Of a DNA stretch of 64,000 nt, positions 52,636-61,319 are shown in pieces. Below the pieces are notes generated by a model. It saw nothing but the letters and a program-made list of their open reading frames with translations. It was not told where the DNA came from and did not search any database. The translations under genes were made by a program, and so were the position numbers. The DNA comes from Actinobacillus genomosp. 1 (lineage in GTDB: Bacteria; Pseudomonadota; Gammaproteobacteria; Enterobacterales; Pasteurellaceae), in contig NZ_CP103834.1 in NCBI RefSeq assembly GCF_029774175.1, forward strand, positions 1,846,001 to 1,910,000, in the 5' to 3' direction. The first letter of the stretch is position 1, and the number at the start of each line of letters is the position of its first letter.

Positions 52636-54468
52636 TTATTCTACAGTAACCGCTTTCGCTAAGTTACGAGGTTGGTCCACATCGGTACCTTTAATTAAAG
52701 CGATATGATATGAAAGTAATTGTAACGGCACTGTGTAGAAAATCGGTGCAGTTACCTCATCTACTTTCGGCATTAAGATGGTTTTGAAACCTTCCGCTTC
52801 AGCAAAACCGGCATCATGATCGGCGAAGACATATAACTGACCGCCGCGCGCGCGCACTTCTTCGATATTGGATTTTACTTTCTCAAGTAAATCATTTTCC
52901 GGTGCAACAACCACTACCGGCATTTCGCTGTCGATTAATGCTAACGGACCGTGTTTTAATTCACCTGCTGCATAAGCTTCTGCATGGATATATGAAATTT
53001 CTTTTAATTTCAATGCCGATTCCATTGCAATCGGGTAGTATTCGCCACGACCTAAGAACAATGTATGGTGTTTATCCGCAAAATCTTCAGATAATTTTTC
53101 AATTTGTTTATCGAATACTAGCGCACTTTCAATCTGTGCCGGTAAGCGTTGTAACGATTGAATAATGTGATGTTCTTGCTCTTCGGATACCGTGCCTTTT
53201 AAGCGACCGATCGCCACATTTAATAACAACATACAAGTTAATTGCGTTGTAAATGCTTTTGTCGATGCCACACCGATTTCTACGCCAGCTTTGGTCATAA
53301 AAGCAAAATCAGACTCACGTACAAGTGAAGAACTCGCTACGTTACAAATCGTCATCGCAGACATATAACCGGATTCTTTCGCTAAACGTAATGCCGCTAA
53401 AGTATCCGCCGTTTCACCTGATTGTGAAAGCGTTAATAATAAGCTGTTCGGACGTGTTACGAATTTACGATAACGGAACTCAGAGGCAATTTCAACGTCA
53501 CAGCTCACACCTGCGATTGCTTCAAACCAGTAACGAGCAACCATACCCGCATTATAAGAAGTACCGCACGCAACGATTTGCACGTGTTCAACTTTAGATA
53601 AGATTTCCGCCGCATTCGGACCAATCGCATCGATTTTCACTTTACCGTTTTCGATACGACCGTCTAAGGTGTTCATAATCGCAACCGGTTGTTCGAAAAT
53701 TTCTTTCTGCATATAGTGACGATACTGACCTTTATCCGCCGCATCCGCTTCAAAGTTACCTTCGTGAATTTCACGTTCAACTTTTTGACCTTCACGCGTA
53801 TAAATATCCACGGTTTCACGAGTGATTTCCGCTACATCACCTTCTTCAAGGTAAGCGAAACGACGAGTAACGCTTAATAATGCTAACGGGTCTGATGCTA
53901 AGAAGTTCTCACCGATACCGTAACCGATCACTAACGGAGAACCTGAACGTGCAACAATTAAATGCTCCGGTTCGTCTTGATTCATTACCACCGTGCCGTA
54001 TGCACCGCGTAATTGAACCACTGTTTTTTGTACCGCTTCTAATAAAGATTTTGCCGAACGTAATTCCCATTCAACTAAGTGAGCGATAACTTCGGTATCC
54101 GTTTGTGATTGGAATACATAACCGCGCTCTTGTAAAACCACTTTTAATTCTTCGTAGTTCTCAATGATACCGTTATGTACCACTGCGATTTTACCGCTGC
54201 GATGCGGGTGAGCATTAGTCTCGGAAGGCTCGCCGTGAGTCGCCCAACGTGTATGCGCAATACCTGTACCGCCTAAAAGAGGTCTTACCGCTAACGCATC
54301 GTCAAGTTCTTTCACTTTACCGACACGGCGTACAATTTGCATATTGTGTTCGTTATTTAATACCGCAACACCGGCCGAGTCATAACCACGATATTCTAAA
54401 CGATGTAAACCGTCCACTAAGATTTTTGCTACATCACGTTGCGCTACAGCACCTACAATTCCGCACAT
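52636..54468 (-). CDS. glmS: Glutamine--fructose-6-phosphate aminotransferase
   Basis: 610-residue first enzyme of UDP-GlcNAc synthesis. The glutaminase domain starts MCGIVGAVAQRD (Cys2 nucleophile after Met removal); two SIS isomerase domains follow (VACGTSYNAGMVARYWFE, LTLSQSGETADTLAALR, GRGEYYPIAMESALKLKEISYIHAEAYAAGELKHG), ending DQPRNLAKAVTVE. Confidence 0.98.
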   Translation of the reverse strand: MCGIVGAVAQRDVAKILVDGLHRLEYRGYDSAGVAVLNNEHNMQIVRRVGKVKELDDALAVRPLLGGTGIAHTRWATHGEPSETNAHPHRSGKIAVVHNGIIENYEELKVVLQERGYVFQSQTDTEVIAHLVEWELRSAKSLLEAVQKTVVQLRGAYGTVVMNQDEPEHLIVARSGSPLVIGYGIGENFLASDPLALLSVTRRFAYLEEGDVAEITRETVDIYTREGQKVEREIHEGNFEADAADKGQYRHYMQKEIFEQPVAIMNTLDGRIENGKVKIDAIGPNAAEILSKVEHVQIVACGTSYNAGMVARYWFEAIAGVSCDVEIASEFRYRKFVTRPNSLLLTLSQSGETADTLAALRLAKESGYMSAMTICNVASSSLVRESDFAFMTKAGVEIGVASTKAFTTQLTCMLLLNVAIGRLKGTVSEEQEHHIIQSLQRLPAQIESALVFDKQIEKLSEDFADKHHTLFLGRGEYYPIAMESALKLKEISYIHAEAYAAGELKHGPLALIDSEMPVVVVAPENDLLEKVKSNIEEVRARGGQLYVFADHDAGFAEAEGFKTILMPKVDEVTAPIFYTVPLQLLSYHIALIKGTDVDQPRNLAKAVTVE

Positions 54469-54524
54469 ATATTTTTGTTCCTATATTAAGATTAAATAAA
54501 AAAACCGTTATAAATTCTTGATAC

Positions 54525-54557
54525 AAGCGGTCATTTTTTCAAAAATTTTTACCGCTT
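54525..54557 (-). terminator. Paired uptake-signal hairpin after the DeoR gene
   Basis: AAGCGGT / ACCGCTT with A/T-rich centre, 6 bases past the stop. Confidence 0.55.
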
Positions 54558-54562
54558 ATTTC

Positions 54563-55321
54563 TCATTGAGCGATAATCACTTCGACACCATGTCGCTCAA
54601 TGATCGCTTTTACCTCTTCGGTAATTTCCGAATCGGTAATTAACTTATGAATTGAAGACCACTCCAATTCCAAATTCGGCATTTTTCTTCCAAATTTTTG
54701 TGATTCAATTAACACAATCACTTCACGAGAAACTTTCGCCATCACTTGACTTAAGCCGACCAACTCATTAAATGTCGTCGTTCCGCGCTCTAAATCCAAA
54801 CTATCCGCTCCGATAAATAATTGGTCGAAATCATATGAGTATAATACTTGCTCGGCGACCTTACCTTGAAACGAATCGGAACGACTATCCCAAGTTCCGC
54901 CGGTCATCAATACGGTCGGTTCATTATCTAATAAAGTAAGTTCGGTCGCCAAAGAAAGAGAATTGGTCATCACCACTAAACCGGTTTGATAAAGAGCCTT
55001 TACCATCGCTCCTGTCGTACTACCGCTATCGATAATGATTCGATTATGATCACGAATTTGTTTTACCGCTTCATTGGCAATTGCTAACTTTTGTTTCGAA
55101 AGCGTTTCGTTCGAATCCTCAATCATTTCCGACGGAATTCTTACCGCACCGCCATAACGACGCAATAAGAAACCGCTTTCTTCCAAAGCGGTTAAATCCT
55201 TACGAATCGTAACTTCCGAGGTTTCAAAAAAGTGAGCTAACGAATCTACGCTAACTTCACCTTGTTCCTGAACCATTTTGACAATTAGGTGGCGACGTTG
55301 TTGTGTGTTTCTCTTTGACAT
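54563..55321 (-). CDS. DeoR/GlpR-family transcriptional regulator
   Basis: 252 residues: N-terminal DeoR HTH (RRHLIVKMVQEQGEVSVDSL, SEVTIRKDLTALEESGFLLR) and a sugar-phosphate sensing domain (IIIDSGSTTGAMVKAL, MTNSLSLATEL, DQLFIGADSLDLERG). Location upstream of glmS suggests control by amino-sugar phosphates (AgaR-like), an inference. Downstream flank of the IS. Confidence 0.9.
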   Translation of the reverse strand: MSKRNTQQRRHLIVKMVQEQGEVSVDSLAHFFETSEVTIRKDLTALEESGFLLRRYGGAVRIPSEMIEDSNETLSKQKLAIANEAVKQIRDHNRIIIDSGSTTGAMVKALYQTGLVVMTNSLSLATELTLLDNEPTVLMTGGTWDSRSDSFQGKVAEQVLYSYDFDQLFIGADSLDLERGTTTFNELVGLSQVMAKVSREVIVLIESQKFGRKMPNLELEWSSIHKLITDSEITEEVKAIIERHGVEVIIAQ

Positions 55322-55436
55322 CCTATTCCCGGAAAAAGTTTCAAATCAAACTCAAAAAATTTCGTTTCAAAACATTTTAATTATATTTAGTCTGATTTAT
55401 TTATGCAATGAATTTAATAAAAAATAAAGCCACTTA

Positions 55437-55439
55437 TAT
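55437..55439. other. Target-site duplication of the IS, left copy
   Basis: TAT next to the element end TGATCTG; the matching TAT is at 56859-56861. IS3-family elements make 3-5 bp duplications. Confidence 0.8.
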
Positions 55440-55466
55440 TGATCTGACCCCAAAAAGTTAGACTGT

Positions 55467-56294
55467 TTAATTTAAAGACTGAGTTCTGTATTGTACAGGG
55501 CTGAGTCCTTTTAATTTCACTTGAATACGCTCATTGTTATAATAATGAATGTACTCGTGAATCACTTTCTCAAGTTGTTCGAAAGTGTCAAATCGCTTAC
55601 CAAAGTAACATTCCGTTTTCAATCGCCCAAAGAAACTTTCCATTGCCCCATTATCCAAGCAATTTCCTTTTCTCGACATACTTTGTTTAATATGATGTTT
55701 TCTCAGCATGTCTTGATAGTCTGCCATCTGATATTGCCAACCTTGGTCGGAATGTAAAATCGGTTTAGCGTCCTTAGGCAGTTTTGCGACCGCTTGCTTT
55801 AGCATCCGCATCACTTGCTCAAAGTTCGGGCTTCTTGCTAAATCATGGGCAATAATTTCACCATTAAATAAGTCCTTAATGGGCGATAAATAGAGCTTGC
55901 CTTCCGCACATTTAAACTCGGTGATATCCGTGACGAGCTTTTCATTTGGCGCCGTTGCGTGAAAATCTTGTTGCAATACATTCTCGGTAATTTTACCCAC
56001 TTCACCTTTGTAAGAACGATATTTCCTCTGCTTACATTTTCCCTTTAAATCAAGCTGTTGCATTATCGCTTGAACACGCTTATGGTTAATCGCACCCAAA
56101 AAATCACGTAACTTTAATGTAATACGACGATAGCCATAATTGCCATCATTATCCTGATAAATCTCAATCACTTTCTGCCTCATCACAGCATTTTTATCGA
56201 TTTTAGGCGGTAAGTGATAAAAGAAAGTACTGCGTTTTAAACCTATCAAAGGGAGGAGGATTTCTAAGGGAAAATCCACCCGCAACGTTTTCAC
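55467..56294 (-). CDS. IS3-family transposase OrfB (DDE integrase domain)
   Basis: 275 residues: HTH_21-like N-terminus (YGYRRITLKLRDF), then the rve integrase core with the first Asp in LVTDITEFKCAEGKLYLSPI, second Asp in ILHSDQGWQYQ and Glu in DNGAMESFFGRLKTECYF, and the C-terminal YYNNERIQVKLKGLSPVQYR. Catalytic DDE intact. Overlaps orfA by 4 bases. Confidence 0.95.
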   Translation of the reverse strand: MKTLRVDFPLEILLPLIGLKRSTFFYHLPPKIDKNAVMRQKVIEIYQDNDGNYGYRRITLKLRDFLGAINHKRVQAIMQQLDLKGKCKQRKYRSYKGEVGKITENVLQQDFHATAPNEKLVTDITEFKCAEGKLYLSPIKDLFNGEIIAHDLARSPNFEQVMRMLKQAVAKLPKDAKPILHSDQGWQYQMADYQDMLRKHHIKQSMSRKGNCLDNGAMESFFGRLKTECYFGKRFDTFEQLEKVIHEYIHYYNNERIQVKLKGLSPVQYRTQSLN

Positions 56295-56801
56295 GATGGC
56301 TGTTTTTGCCGCATTTTTTGTTGGTTGAACTCCCGCAACTTTTTTAGGTAAGCTACCTCCGCTTCCAGCTCTAAAATACGATAACGCAGACGTTCTTCTT
56401 CAGTTTTAGGTGGAGGAGGCATTTTCGGGTATTTGGGTTTCATTGTCGGACGACCTTTAGGTTTGGGTAATAAACCGTTTATACCTTGTTCTTCAAAGGT
56501 GTGCAACCATTGGCTAATCGAACCTGAATTAGCAATGCCAAAATGAAGGGAGGCTCTTTCCGCAGAAAATTGTCCTTTTTTGACCGCTTGTATGACGGTT
56601 AATTTGAATTCGGGGGAATATTTTTGCTTCTTAGCCATTACCGCTAACCCATTAATTCCGTTATGATTAAATTGAGCAATCCACCGAGTTAAGGTTTTTC
56701 TTGGATAATTGAAAATGTCGTTGAGTGAATGAATAGTTTTTGTCATTTTGAAGATAAAACTCGATGACTTGTTGTTTGAATAGTGGGTTATATTTAGTCA
56801 T
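56291..56801 (-). pseudogene. IS3-family OrfA, frameshifted near its N-terminus
   Basis: The ATG at 56801 opens MTKYNPLFKQQVIEFYLQND, KNYSFTQRHFQLSK, a typical OrfA first HTH, but the frame is lost at an A5 tract (plus-strand T5 at 56695-56699). Removing one A joins it to the second frame KTLTRWIAQFNHNGINGL. From 56746 the remaining frame encodes 151 residues with the second HTH (QFSAERASLHFGIANSGSIS) and a coiled-coil end (RYRILELEAEVAYLKKLRE). The copy may be non-autonomous, or the A tract could allow slippage. Confidence 0.8.
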
Positions 56802-56858
56802 AAAAAATCTGCACCTTAATCCGTTGGAGGTTTAGTCCAACTTTTGGGGTGCAGATCA

Positions 56859-56870
56859 TATAAGTGGCTT
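56859..56870 (-). terminator. Right half of a split terminator (TSD plus TAAGTGGCTT)
   Basis: Right arm of the palindrome GCCACTTA/TAAGTGGC; the left arm and the A/U run are at 55417-55436, now 1.4 kb away on the far side of the IS. Confidence 0.7.
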
Positions 56871-56880
56871 CATATCAAAA

Positions 56881-57081
56881 TTATTTAACTTGGCTACCGA
56901 TTAAACCGCCAAGAGCCGCACCGCCAAGGGTCGCGCCGGTAGATTCGCCAATCATATGACCGGCAACCCCACCGACCGCAGCTCCGATAGCGGTATTTCT
57001 TTGTGTTTTATTTAAACTGTTACATGCAGAAACCGTTGTTGCTAATGCAACAACCGATAATACTTTAACAATCACATTCAT
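56881..57081 (-). CDS. Glycine-zipper lipoprotein (OsmB/SlyB-like small)
   Basis: 66-residue outer-membrane-type lipoprotein with lipobox VSAC (Cys20) and a glycine-zipper helix pair (NTAIGAAVGGVAGHMIG, GATLGGAALGGLIGSQVK). Function unknown; relatives respond to osmotic or envelope stress. Its terminator has been split by the IS. Confidence 0.88.
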   Translation of the reverse strand: MNVIVKVLSVVALATTVSACNSLNKTQRNTAIGAAVGGVAGHMIGESTGATLGGAALGGLIGSQVK

Positions 57082-57190
57082 GTTCTAATCTTCCTTATAA
57101 AAAATTCTTGATATATCAAACTGCTCAAGACAATTTGCAAACATTAGGACTTAATTTGTAGGAAAAGGTTCACTAAAACATTTCTTACAA

Positions 57191-58522
57191 TTAACAAGTT
57201 CCCCAGAGGTCGTATTCGTCTGCGTTGGTAATGCTTACCGCAATAACTTGACCGACTTTCACTTCTTGACCGGAAAGATTATCAACATAGACTACGCCGT
57301 CAATTTCCGGGGCATCCGCCATTGAACGACCGATAATGCCTTCTTCGTCAATCTCATCAATAATTACTGCTAGTGTCTTACCCACTTTTTGTTGTAAACG
57401 TGCCGCAGAAATACGTTGTTGAACTTGCATAAAACGATGGAAACGTTCTTCCTTCACGTCTTCCGGTATTTGATCAACCATTTCTGTTGCAACCGCACCT
57501 TCAACCGGACTAAATTTGAAACAACCGACACGATCTAATTGTGCTTCTTCTAAGAAATCCAACAACATTTGGAAATCATCTTCCGTTTCACCCGGGAAGC
57601 CGACGATAAAGGTTGAACGTAATGTTAGTTCCGGACAGATCTCACGCCATTTTTTAATACGTTCTAAAGTACGATCGATCGAACCTGGGCGTTTCATCGC
57701 CTTTAATACTTTCGGGCTGGCATGTTGTAACGGAATATCCAAATACGGCAAAATTCTGCCTTGCGCCATTAACGGAATTAAATCATCTACATGCGGATAC
57801 GGATAGACATAATGTAAGCGAACCCAAATACCTAGCGTTCCTAATTGTTCACATAACGTGATTAAATTATTTTTAATCGGCGCACCGTTCCAGAAAACTG
57901 TTTTGTTTTGATTTTCTTTTGACTGATCCAACGCATAAGCGGAAGTATCTTGAGAAACGATGAGTAACTCTTTTACGCCCGAATCGGCAAGACGTTTCGC
58001 CTCATCTAATACTTGCACAATCGGACGGCTATCTAAATCGCCGCGCATTGACGGAATAATACAGAAGGTACAACGGTGGTCACAGCCTTCCGAAATTTTT
58101 AAATAGGCATAATGCTTAGGCGTAAGTTTTACTCCTTGTGCCGGTACAAGGCTGGTATAAATGTTACGCTCCGGACGAGGTACATATTTATGTACGTGCC
58201 TCATTACCGCTTCATAGCTGTGAGGACCGGTAATTTCTAAGACTTTCGGATGTACTTCACGAATTTGGTTCTCTTTCGCCCCTAAACAACCGGTCACAAT
58301 TACTTTACCGTTTTCTTCTAATGCTTCACCGATAGCTTCCAATGACTCTTGCACTGCACTGTCGATAAAACCGCAAGTGTTTACAATCACTAAGTCCGCA
58401 TTTTCATAACTAGGGATAATGTTATAACCGTCTGTACGCAATTCCGTCAAAATACGTTCGGAATCAACTAAATTTTTAGGGCAGCCAAGGCTGATAAAAC
58501 CAATATTTGGTGTAGTACTCAT
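57191..58522 (-). CDS. rimO: Ribosomal protein S12 methylthiotransferase
   Basis: 443-residue radical-SAM enzyme that methylthiolates Asp88 (E. coli numbering) of S12. N-terminal UPF0004 domain (GFISLGCPKNLVDSE, NTCGFIDSA, GCLGAKE), radical-SAM motif CDHRCTFC, and C-terminal TRAM domain (VGKTLAVIIDEIDEEG to SITNADEYDLWG). Confidence 0.97.
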   Translation of the reverse strand: MSTTPNIGFISLGCPKNLVDSERILTELRTDGYNIIPSYENADLVIVNTCGFIDSAVQESLEAIGEALEENGKVIVTGCLGAKENQIREVHPKVLEITGPHSYEAVMRHVHKYVPRPERNIYTSLVPAQGVKLTPKHYAYLKISEGCDHRCTFCIIPSMRGDLDSRPIVQVLDEAKRLADSGVKELLIVSQDTSAYALDQSKENQNKTVFWNGAPIKNNLITLCEQLGTLGIWVRLHYVYPYPHVDDLIPLMAQGRILPYLDIPLQHASPKVLKAMKRPGSIDRTLERIKKWREICPELTLRSTFIVGFPGETEDDFQMLLDFLEEAQLDRVGCFKFSPVEGAVATEMVDQIPEDVKEERFHRFMQVQQRISAARLQQKVGKTLAVIIDEIDEEGIIGRSMADAPEIDGVVYVDNLSGQEVKVGQVIAVSITNADEYDLWGTC

Positions 58523-58555
58523 AAATTTCTCAAAAATATAATTAGGTAATCAAAT

Positions 58556-58585
58556 AAAAAAAGACCTACTGATAATCAGTAGGCT
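58556..58585 (-). terminator. Terminator downstream of mtnN
   Basis: GCCTACTGA/TCAGTAGGT-type stem with loop TTA and a seven-base U run on the minus strand, between mtnN and rimO. A paired uptake-signal hairpin lies closer to mtnN, so two hairpins are in series. Confidence 0.82.
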
Positions 58586-58626
58586 AAGTGTGAATATTGT
58601 ACAGAAGTTGCTACCAAATAGCGATA

Positions 58627-58685
58627 ACAAGCGGTTATATTTTAGAGTTTCTTTGCAAATTTTAAACAAAATTAAACCGCTTGTT
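58627..58685 (-). terminator. Paired uptake-signal hairpin after mtnN
   Basis: AACAAGCGGTT / AACCGCTTGTT arms 10 bases past the stop codon. Confidence 0.65.
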
Positions 58686-58694
58686 CCATACGCT

Positions 58695-59393
58695 TTAAGC
58701 AAAATTATTTAGCATCGCAACAACAATCTCAGACGAGTTCTTTGCCGCTAACGGTAAAAATTCATCAAAAGAAAGATGTGATTCTTTATCCGCTACATCC
58801 GAGATCGCTCTTACTACTACAAAAGGCACGTTAAACGCATGGCAAACCTGTGCGATAGCGGCAGCTTCCATTTCTACTGCGGCGACACTCGGGAAATCTT
58901 GGCGAATTATTGCGATTTTCTCCGCTCCGTTTACAAAAACATCACCACTACAAATTAAACCGGACACCGCATTAAAACCTGCCGTTTGCGTTTCTTTTAA
59001 CGCAACGGAAACTAATTGTTCATTCGGAATAAATGCGGCGGGATTCGCCGGTAATTGACCTTTCTCATAACCGAATGCCGTCACATCGGCATCGTGATGA
59101 CGAACTTCCGTAGAAATAACAATATCGCCGACATTTAAATTTGCATCCAAACCGCCGGCGGATCCGGTATTAATAACCATATCCGGTTTAGTTAATTCCA
59201 ATAATAGCGTCGTACCTATCGCCGCCGATACTTTCCCTATGCCTGATTGTAATAATGCAACTTTTGTATTATTAATTTTACCGTCATAAATTTTACAACC
59301 CGCCATTTCTATTACTTTAGCTTCAACCATCAAGCCACGTAAAATTTCCACTTCTTGTGCCATCGCACCGATAATACCAATTTTTAAACCCAT
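58695..59393 (-). CDS. mtnN: 5'-methylthioadenosine/S-adenosylhomocysteine nucleosidase
   Basis: 232-residue hydrolase (Pfs) that cleaves MTA, SAH and 5'-deoxyadenosine. MKIGIIGAM-type start (LKIGIIGAMAQEVEIL, catalytic Glu in AQEVE), NTGSAGGLD, GDVFVNG, AAVEMEAAAIAQVC and the catalytic Asp in VVRAISDVAD. Coupled (TAATG) to the upstream DsbA-like gene. It relates to autoinducer-2 and methyl-cycle recycling. Confidence 0.97.
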   Translation of the reverse strand: MGLKIGIIGAMAQEVEILRGLMVEAKVIEMAGCKIYDGKINNTKVALLQSGIGKVSAAIGTTLLLELTKPDMVINTGSAGGLDANLNVGDIVISTEVRHHDADVTAFGYEKGQLPANPAAFIPNEQLVSVALKETQTAGFNAVSGLICSGDVFVNGAEKIAIIRQDFPSVAAVEMEAAAIAQVCHAFNVPFVVVRAISDVADKESHLSFDEFLPLAAKNSSEIVVAMLNNFA

Positions 59394-60100
59394 TATTTTT
59401 TATCCTCTTTTTGCTCTTGTTGTAGTTTATTGACTAAAAAATCTAATACGCCATAAGTATAATCGTCATTATATAAAGTATTTTGTAATAAAATATATTT
59501 ACCGTTCAAAACGGCAATCGGTACATACGGCGGATTATATTTATTAAATAATATTTGTTGTTGTTCCATTCGAGTTTTTACTTCGTCCGAATGAAATAAG
59601 TGATTAAATGCCTTCGCATCAATACCTTTTGCATTTAGCCATTGAACAATGGCATCATTACTTTTAACCAAGCTTATTGAATCTTTACGCCCGACACTAT
59701 CGAATAGGTAAAGGTCACTTAAATCTTCTCTACCCATCTGCATAAATGCGGAGTGCATTTGCCCGGTAAACTTCTCATTTGCCTCATATACCGGAGAACG
59801 TTGTAGTATTACTTGATCCGAATGTAATCTTGCATACTGCTTCAAATAATCGTCCGCATTTAAACAAATATTACAATCGTATTTGAAAAAATACTGAATC
59901 AATATGCGACCGTCTTTAGGCAGTTCAATATCTATCGGCTTCTTATAAGAGTAATAGCCTTTTCCATCGTTAAACAGCGGTTCATTTTTTGTGTTTTTTT
60001 GCAATTTTTCGACCGCTTGCGGTTGTGTTGCAAAAGCGTTTAGCGTTATTACGAATATAAATGCCAATGTGACCGACTTTATTAATTTCCCATATAACAT
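59393..60100 (-). CDS. Periplasmic DsbA-like thioredoxin-fold protein
   Basis: 235-residue precursor; signal peptide MLYGKLIKSVTLAFIFVITL with cleavage near AFA. The redox motif is CNIC (YDCNICLNADDYLKQ), with a likely cis-Pro in YVPIAVLNGKYIL. Function and partners unknown; resembles DsbA-like disulfide oxidoreductases. I start at the ATG at 60100; a TTG at 60121 adds seven residues. Coupled to mtnN by a one-base overlap. Confidence 0.75.
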   Translation of the reverse strand: MLYGKLIKSVTLAFIFVITLNAFATQPQAVEKLQKNTKNEPLFNDGKGYYSYKKPIDIELPKDGRILIQYFFKYDCNICLNADDYLKQYARLHSDQVILQRSPVYEANEKFTGQMHSAFMQMGREDLSDLYLFDSVGRKDSISLVKSNDAIVQWLNAKGIDAKAFNHLFHSDEVKTRMEQQQILFNKYNPPYVPIAVLNGKYILLQNTLYNDDYTYGVLDFLVNKLQQEQKEDKK

Positions 60101-60166
60101 CTTGCCCGTTACCTTAAACAAAAACTATGCGTGGTTAGAATACGAACTAAACGATAAGTTCATAGC

Positions 60167-60388
60167 CTAATAATGCGGTGGTGGCGTTTCTTCCGCTTGC
60201 GAAGCTATATTACTGACTTGTGCGCCTTTTAGTTTTTCCGCAAAATGACGCATTTGAGTCTGTAGCTTATCCAGCGAAAGTTGGTGATGAATTAATGCTT
60301 GGTTTAATTCTTCTATAGTAACTTCTTGAAAAGCAACTTTTGTTTCCAATTCCGCAATCCGGTTTAATAGATCGTTCTCTGTGGTCAT
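60167..60388 (-). CDS. slyX: SlyX family protein
   Basis: 73-residue coiled-coil protein with the family pattern NRIAELETKVAFQEVTIEEL and the C-terminal ETPPPHY. Function unknown. Divergent neighbour of fkpA, as in E. coli. Confidence 0.93.
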   Translation of the reverse strand: MTTENDLLNRIAELETKVAFQEVTIEELNQALIHHQLSLDKLQTQMRHFAEKLKGAQVSNIASQAEETPPPHY

Positions 60389-60476
60389 TTTAAATAAAAA
60401 GGTTGTATAAAAAAGAAATACACTTTACCCTATCTACCTTTCTTTTAACAAATTATTTTATTTATAAGGAAAATCT

Positions 60477-61208
60477 ATGTTAAAAAATAAACTTTCTGTT
60501 CTTGCAATCGTAGCCGGTGCATTAGTTTCATCACAAGCAGTATTTGCGGCGGAACAAAAAGCGGATCAAAAATTCATTGACGATTCATCATATGCGGTCG
60601 GCGTATTGATGGGTAAAAATATCGAAGGCGTTGTTGAATCGCAAAAAGAAATCTTTTCTTATAACCAAGATAAAATCTTGGCGGGTGTTCAAGACACCAT
60701 CAAAAAAACCGGTAAATTAACCGATGAAGATTTACAAAAACAATTAAAATCACTTGATACTTATCTAGCAAGCCAAGAAAGCAAAATTGCCGCAGAAAAA
60801 AGTAAAGCAACCGTCGAAGCCGGTAATAAATTCCGTGCCGAATATGAAAAACAAAGCGGCGTGAAAAAAACCGCTTCAGGTTTACTCTATAAAATAGAAA
60901 AAGCCGGTACCGGTGAATCGCCTAAAGCGGAAGATACGGTAAAAGTACATTATAAAGGTACATTAACGGACGGTAGCGTATTTGACAGTTCATACGATCG
61001 CGGAGAACCGATTGAATTCCAATTAAATCAATTAATTCCGGGTTGGATTGAGGCGATTCCGATGCTGAAAAAAGGCGGAAAAATGGAAATCGTAGTACCA
61101 CCTGAATTAGGTTACGGCGAACGCCAAGCAGGTAAAATTCCGGCAAGCTCAACCTTAAAATTTGAAATTGAATTGTTAGATTTCAAAGCGGCTGAAGCGA
61201 AAAAATAA
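60477..61208 (+). CDS. fkpA: FKBP-type peptidyl-prolyl isomerase FkpA
   Basis: 243-residue periplasmic chaperone/isomerase. Signal peptide MLKNKLSVLAIVAGALVSSQ (cleaved near AVFA), an N-terminal helical dimerisation domain (30-125) and an FKBP domain (YKGTLTDGSVFDSSYDRGEP, FQLNQLIPGWIEAI, MEIVVPPELGYGERQAGKIP). Confidence 0.95.
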   Translation: MLKNKLSVLAIVAGALVSSQAVFAAEQKADQKFIDDSSYAVGVLMGKNIEGVVESQKEIFSYNQDKILAGVQDTIKKTGKLTDEDLQKQLKSLDTYLASQESKIAAEKSKATVEAGNKFRAEYEKQSGVKKTASGLLYKIEKAGTGESPKAEDTVKVHYKGTLTDGSVFDSSYDRGEPIEFQLNQLIPGWIEAIPMLKKGGKMEIVVPPELGYGERQAGKIPASSTLKFEIELLDFKAAEAKK

Positions 61209-61219
61209 CCCTTGAATCC

Positions 61220-61262
61220 AAGCGGTCTAATTTGTAAAATTTTTTGCAAATTAGACCGCTTT
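61220..61262 (+). terminator. Paired uptake-signal terminator of fkpA
   Basis: Perfect AAGCGGTCTAATTTG / CAAATTAGACCGCTT 15-bp arms, then TTCTTTTTG. Confidence 0.8.
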
Positions 61263-61319
61263 CTTTTTGAAGGCTTATCAATATATAACTAAAATTAACG
61301 GCGTAAGCCCTAAAATAAT

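Larger units (their letters stand above)
55440..56858 (-). mobile_element. IS3-family (IS150-group) insertion sequence, 1419 bp
   Basis: Ends TG...CA with imperfect inverted repeats TGATCTGACCCCAAAAAGTT and, read inward from the right, TGATCTGCACCCCAAAAGTT. Two transposase frames on the minus strand and TAT target duplications. Removing the element and one TAT restores a perfect GCCACTTA/TAAGTGGC palindrome with a U run, that is the terminator of the neighbouring lipoprotein gene. Confidence 0.92.

Noticed and set aside
54249..54521. Short plus-strand frames opposite glmS, rimO, ureC and other genes
   Set aside because: They lie wholly opposite strong genes, lack ribosome sites and show no family features.
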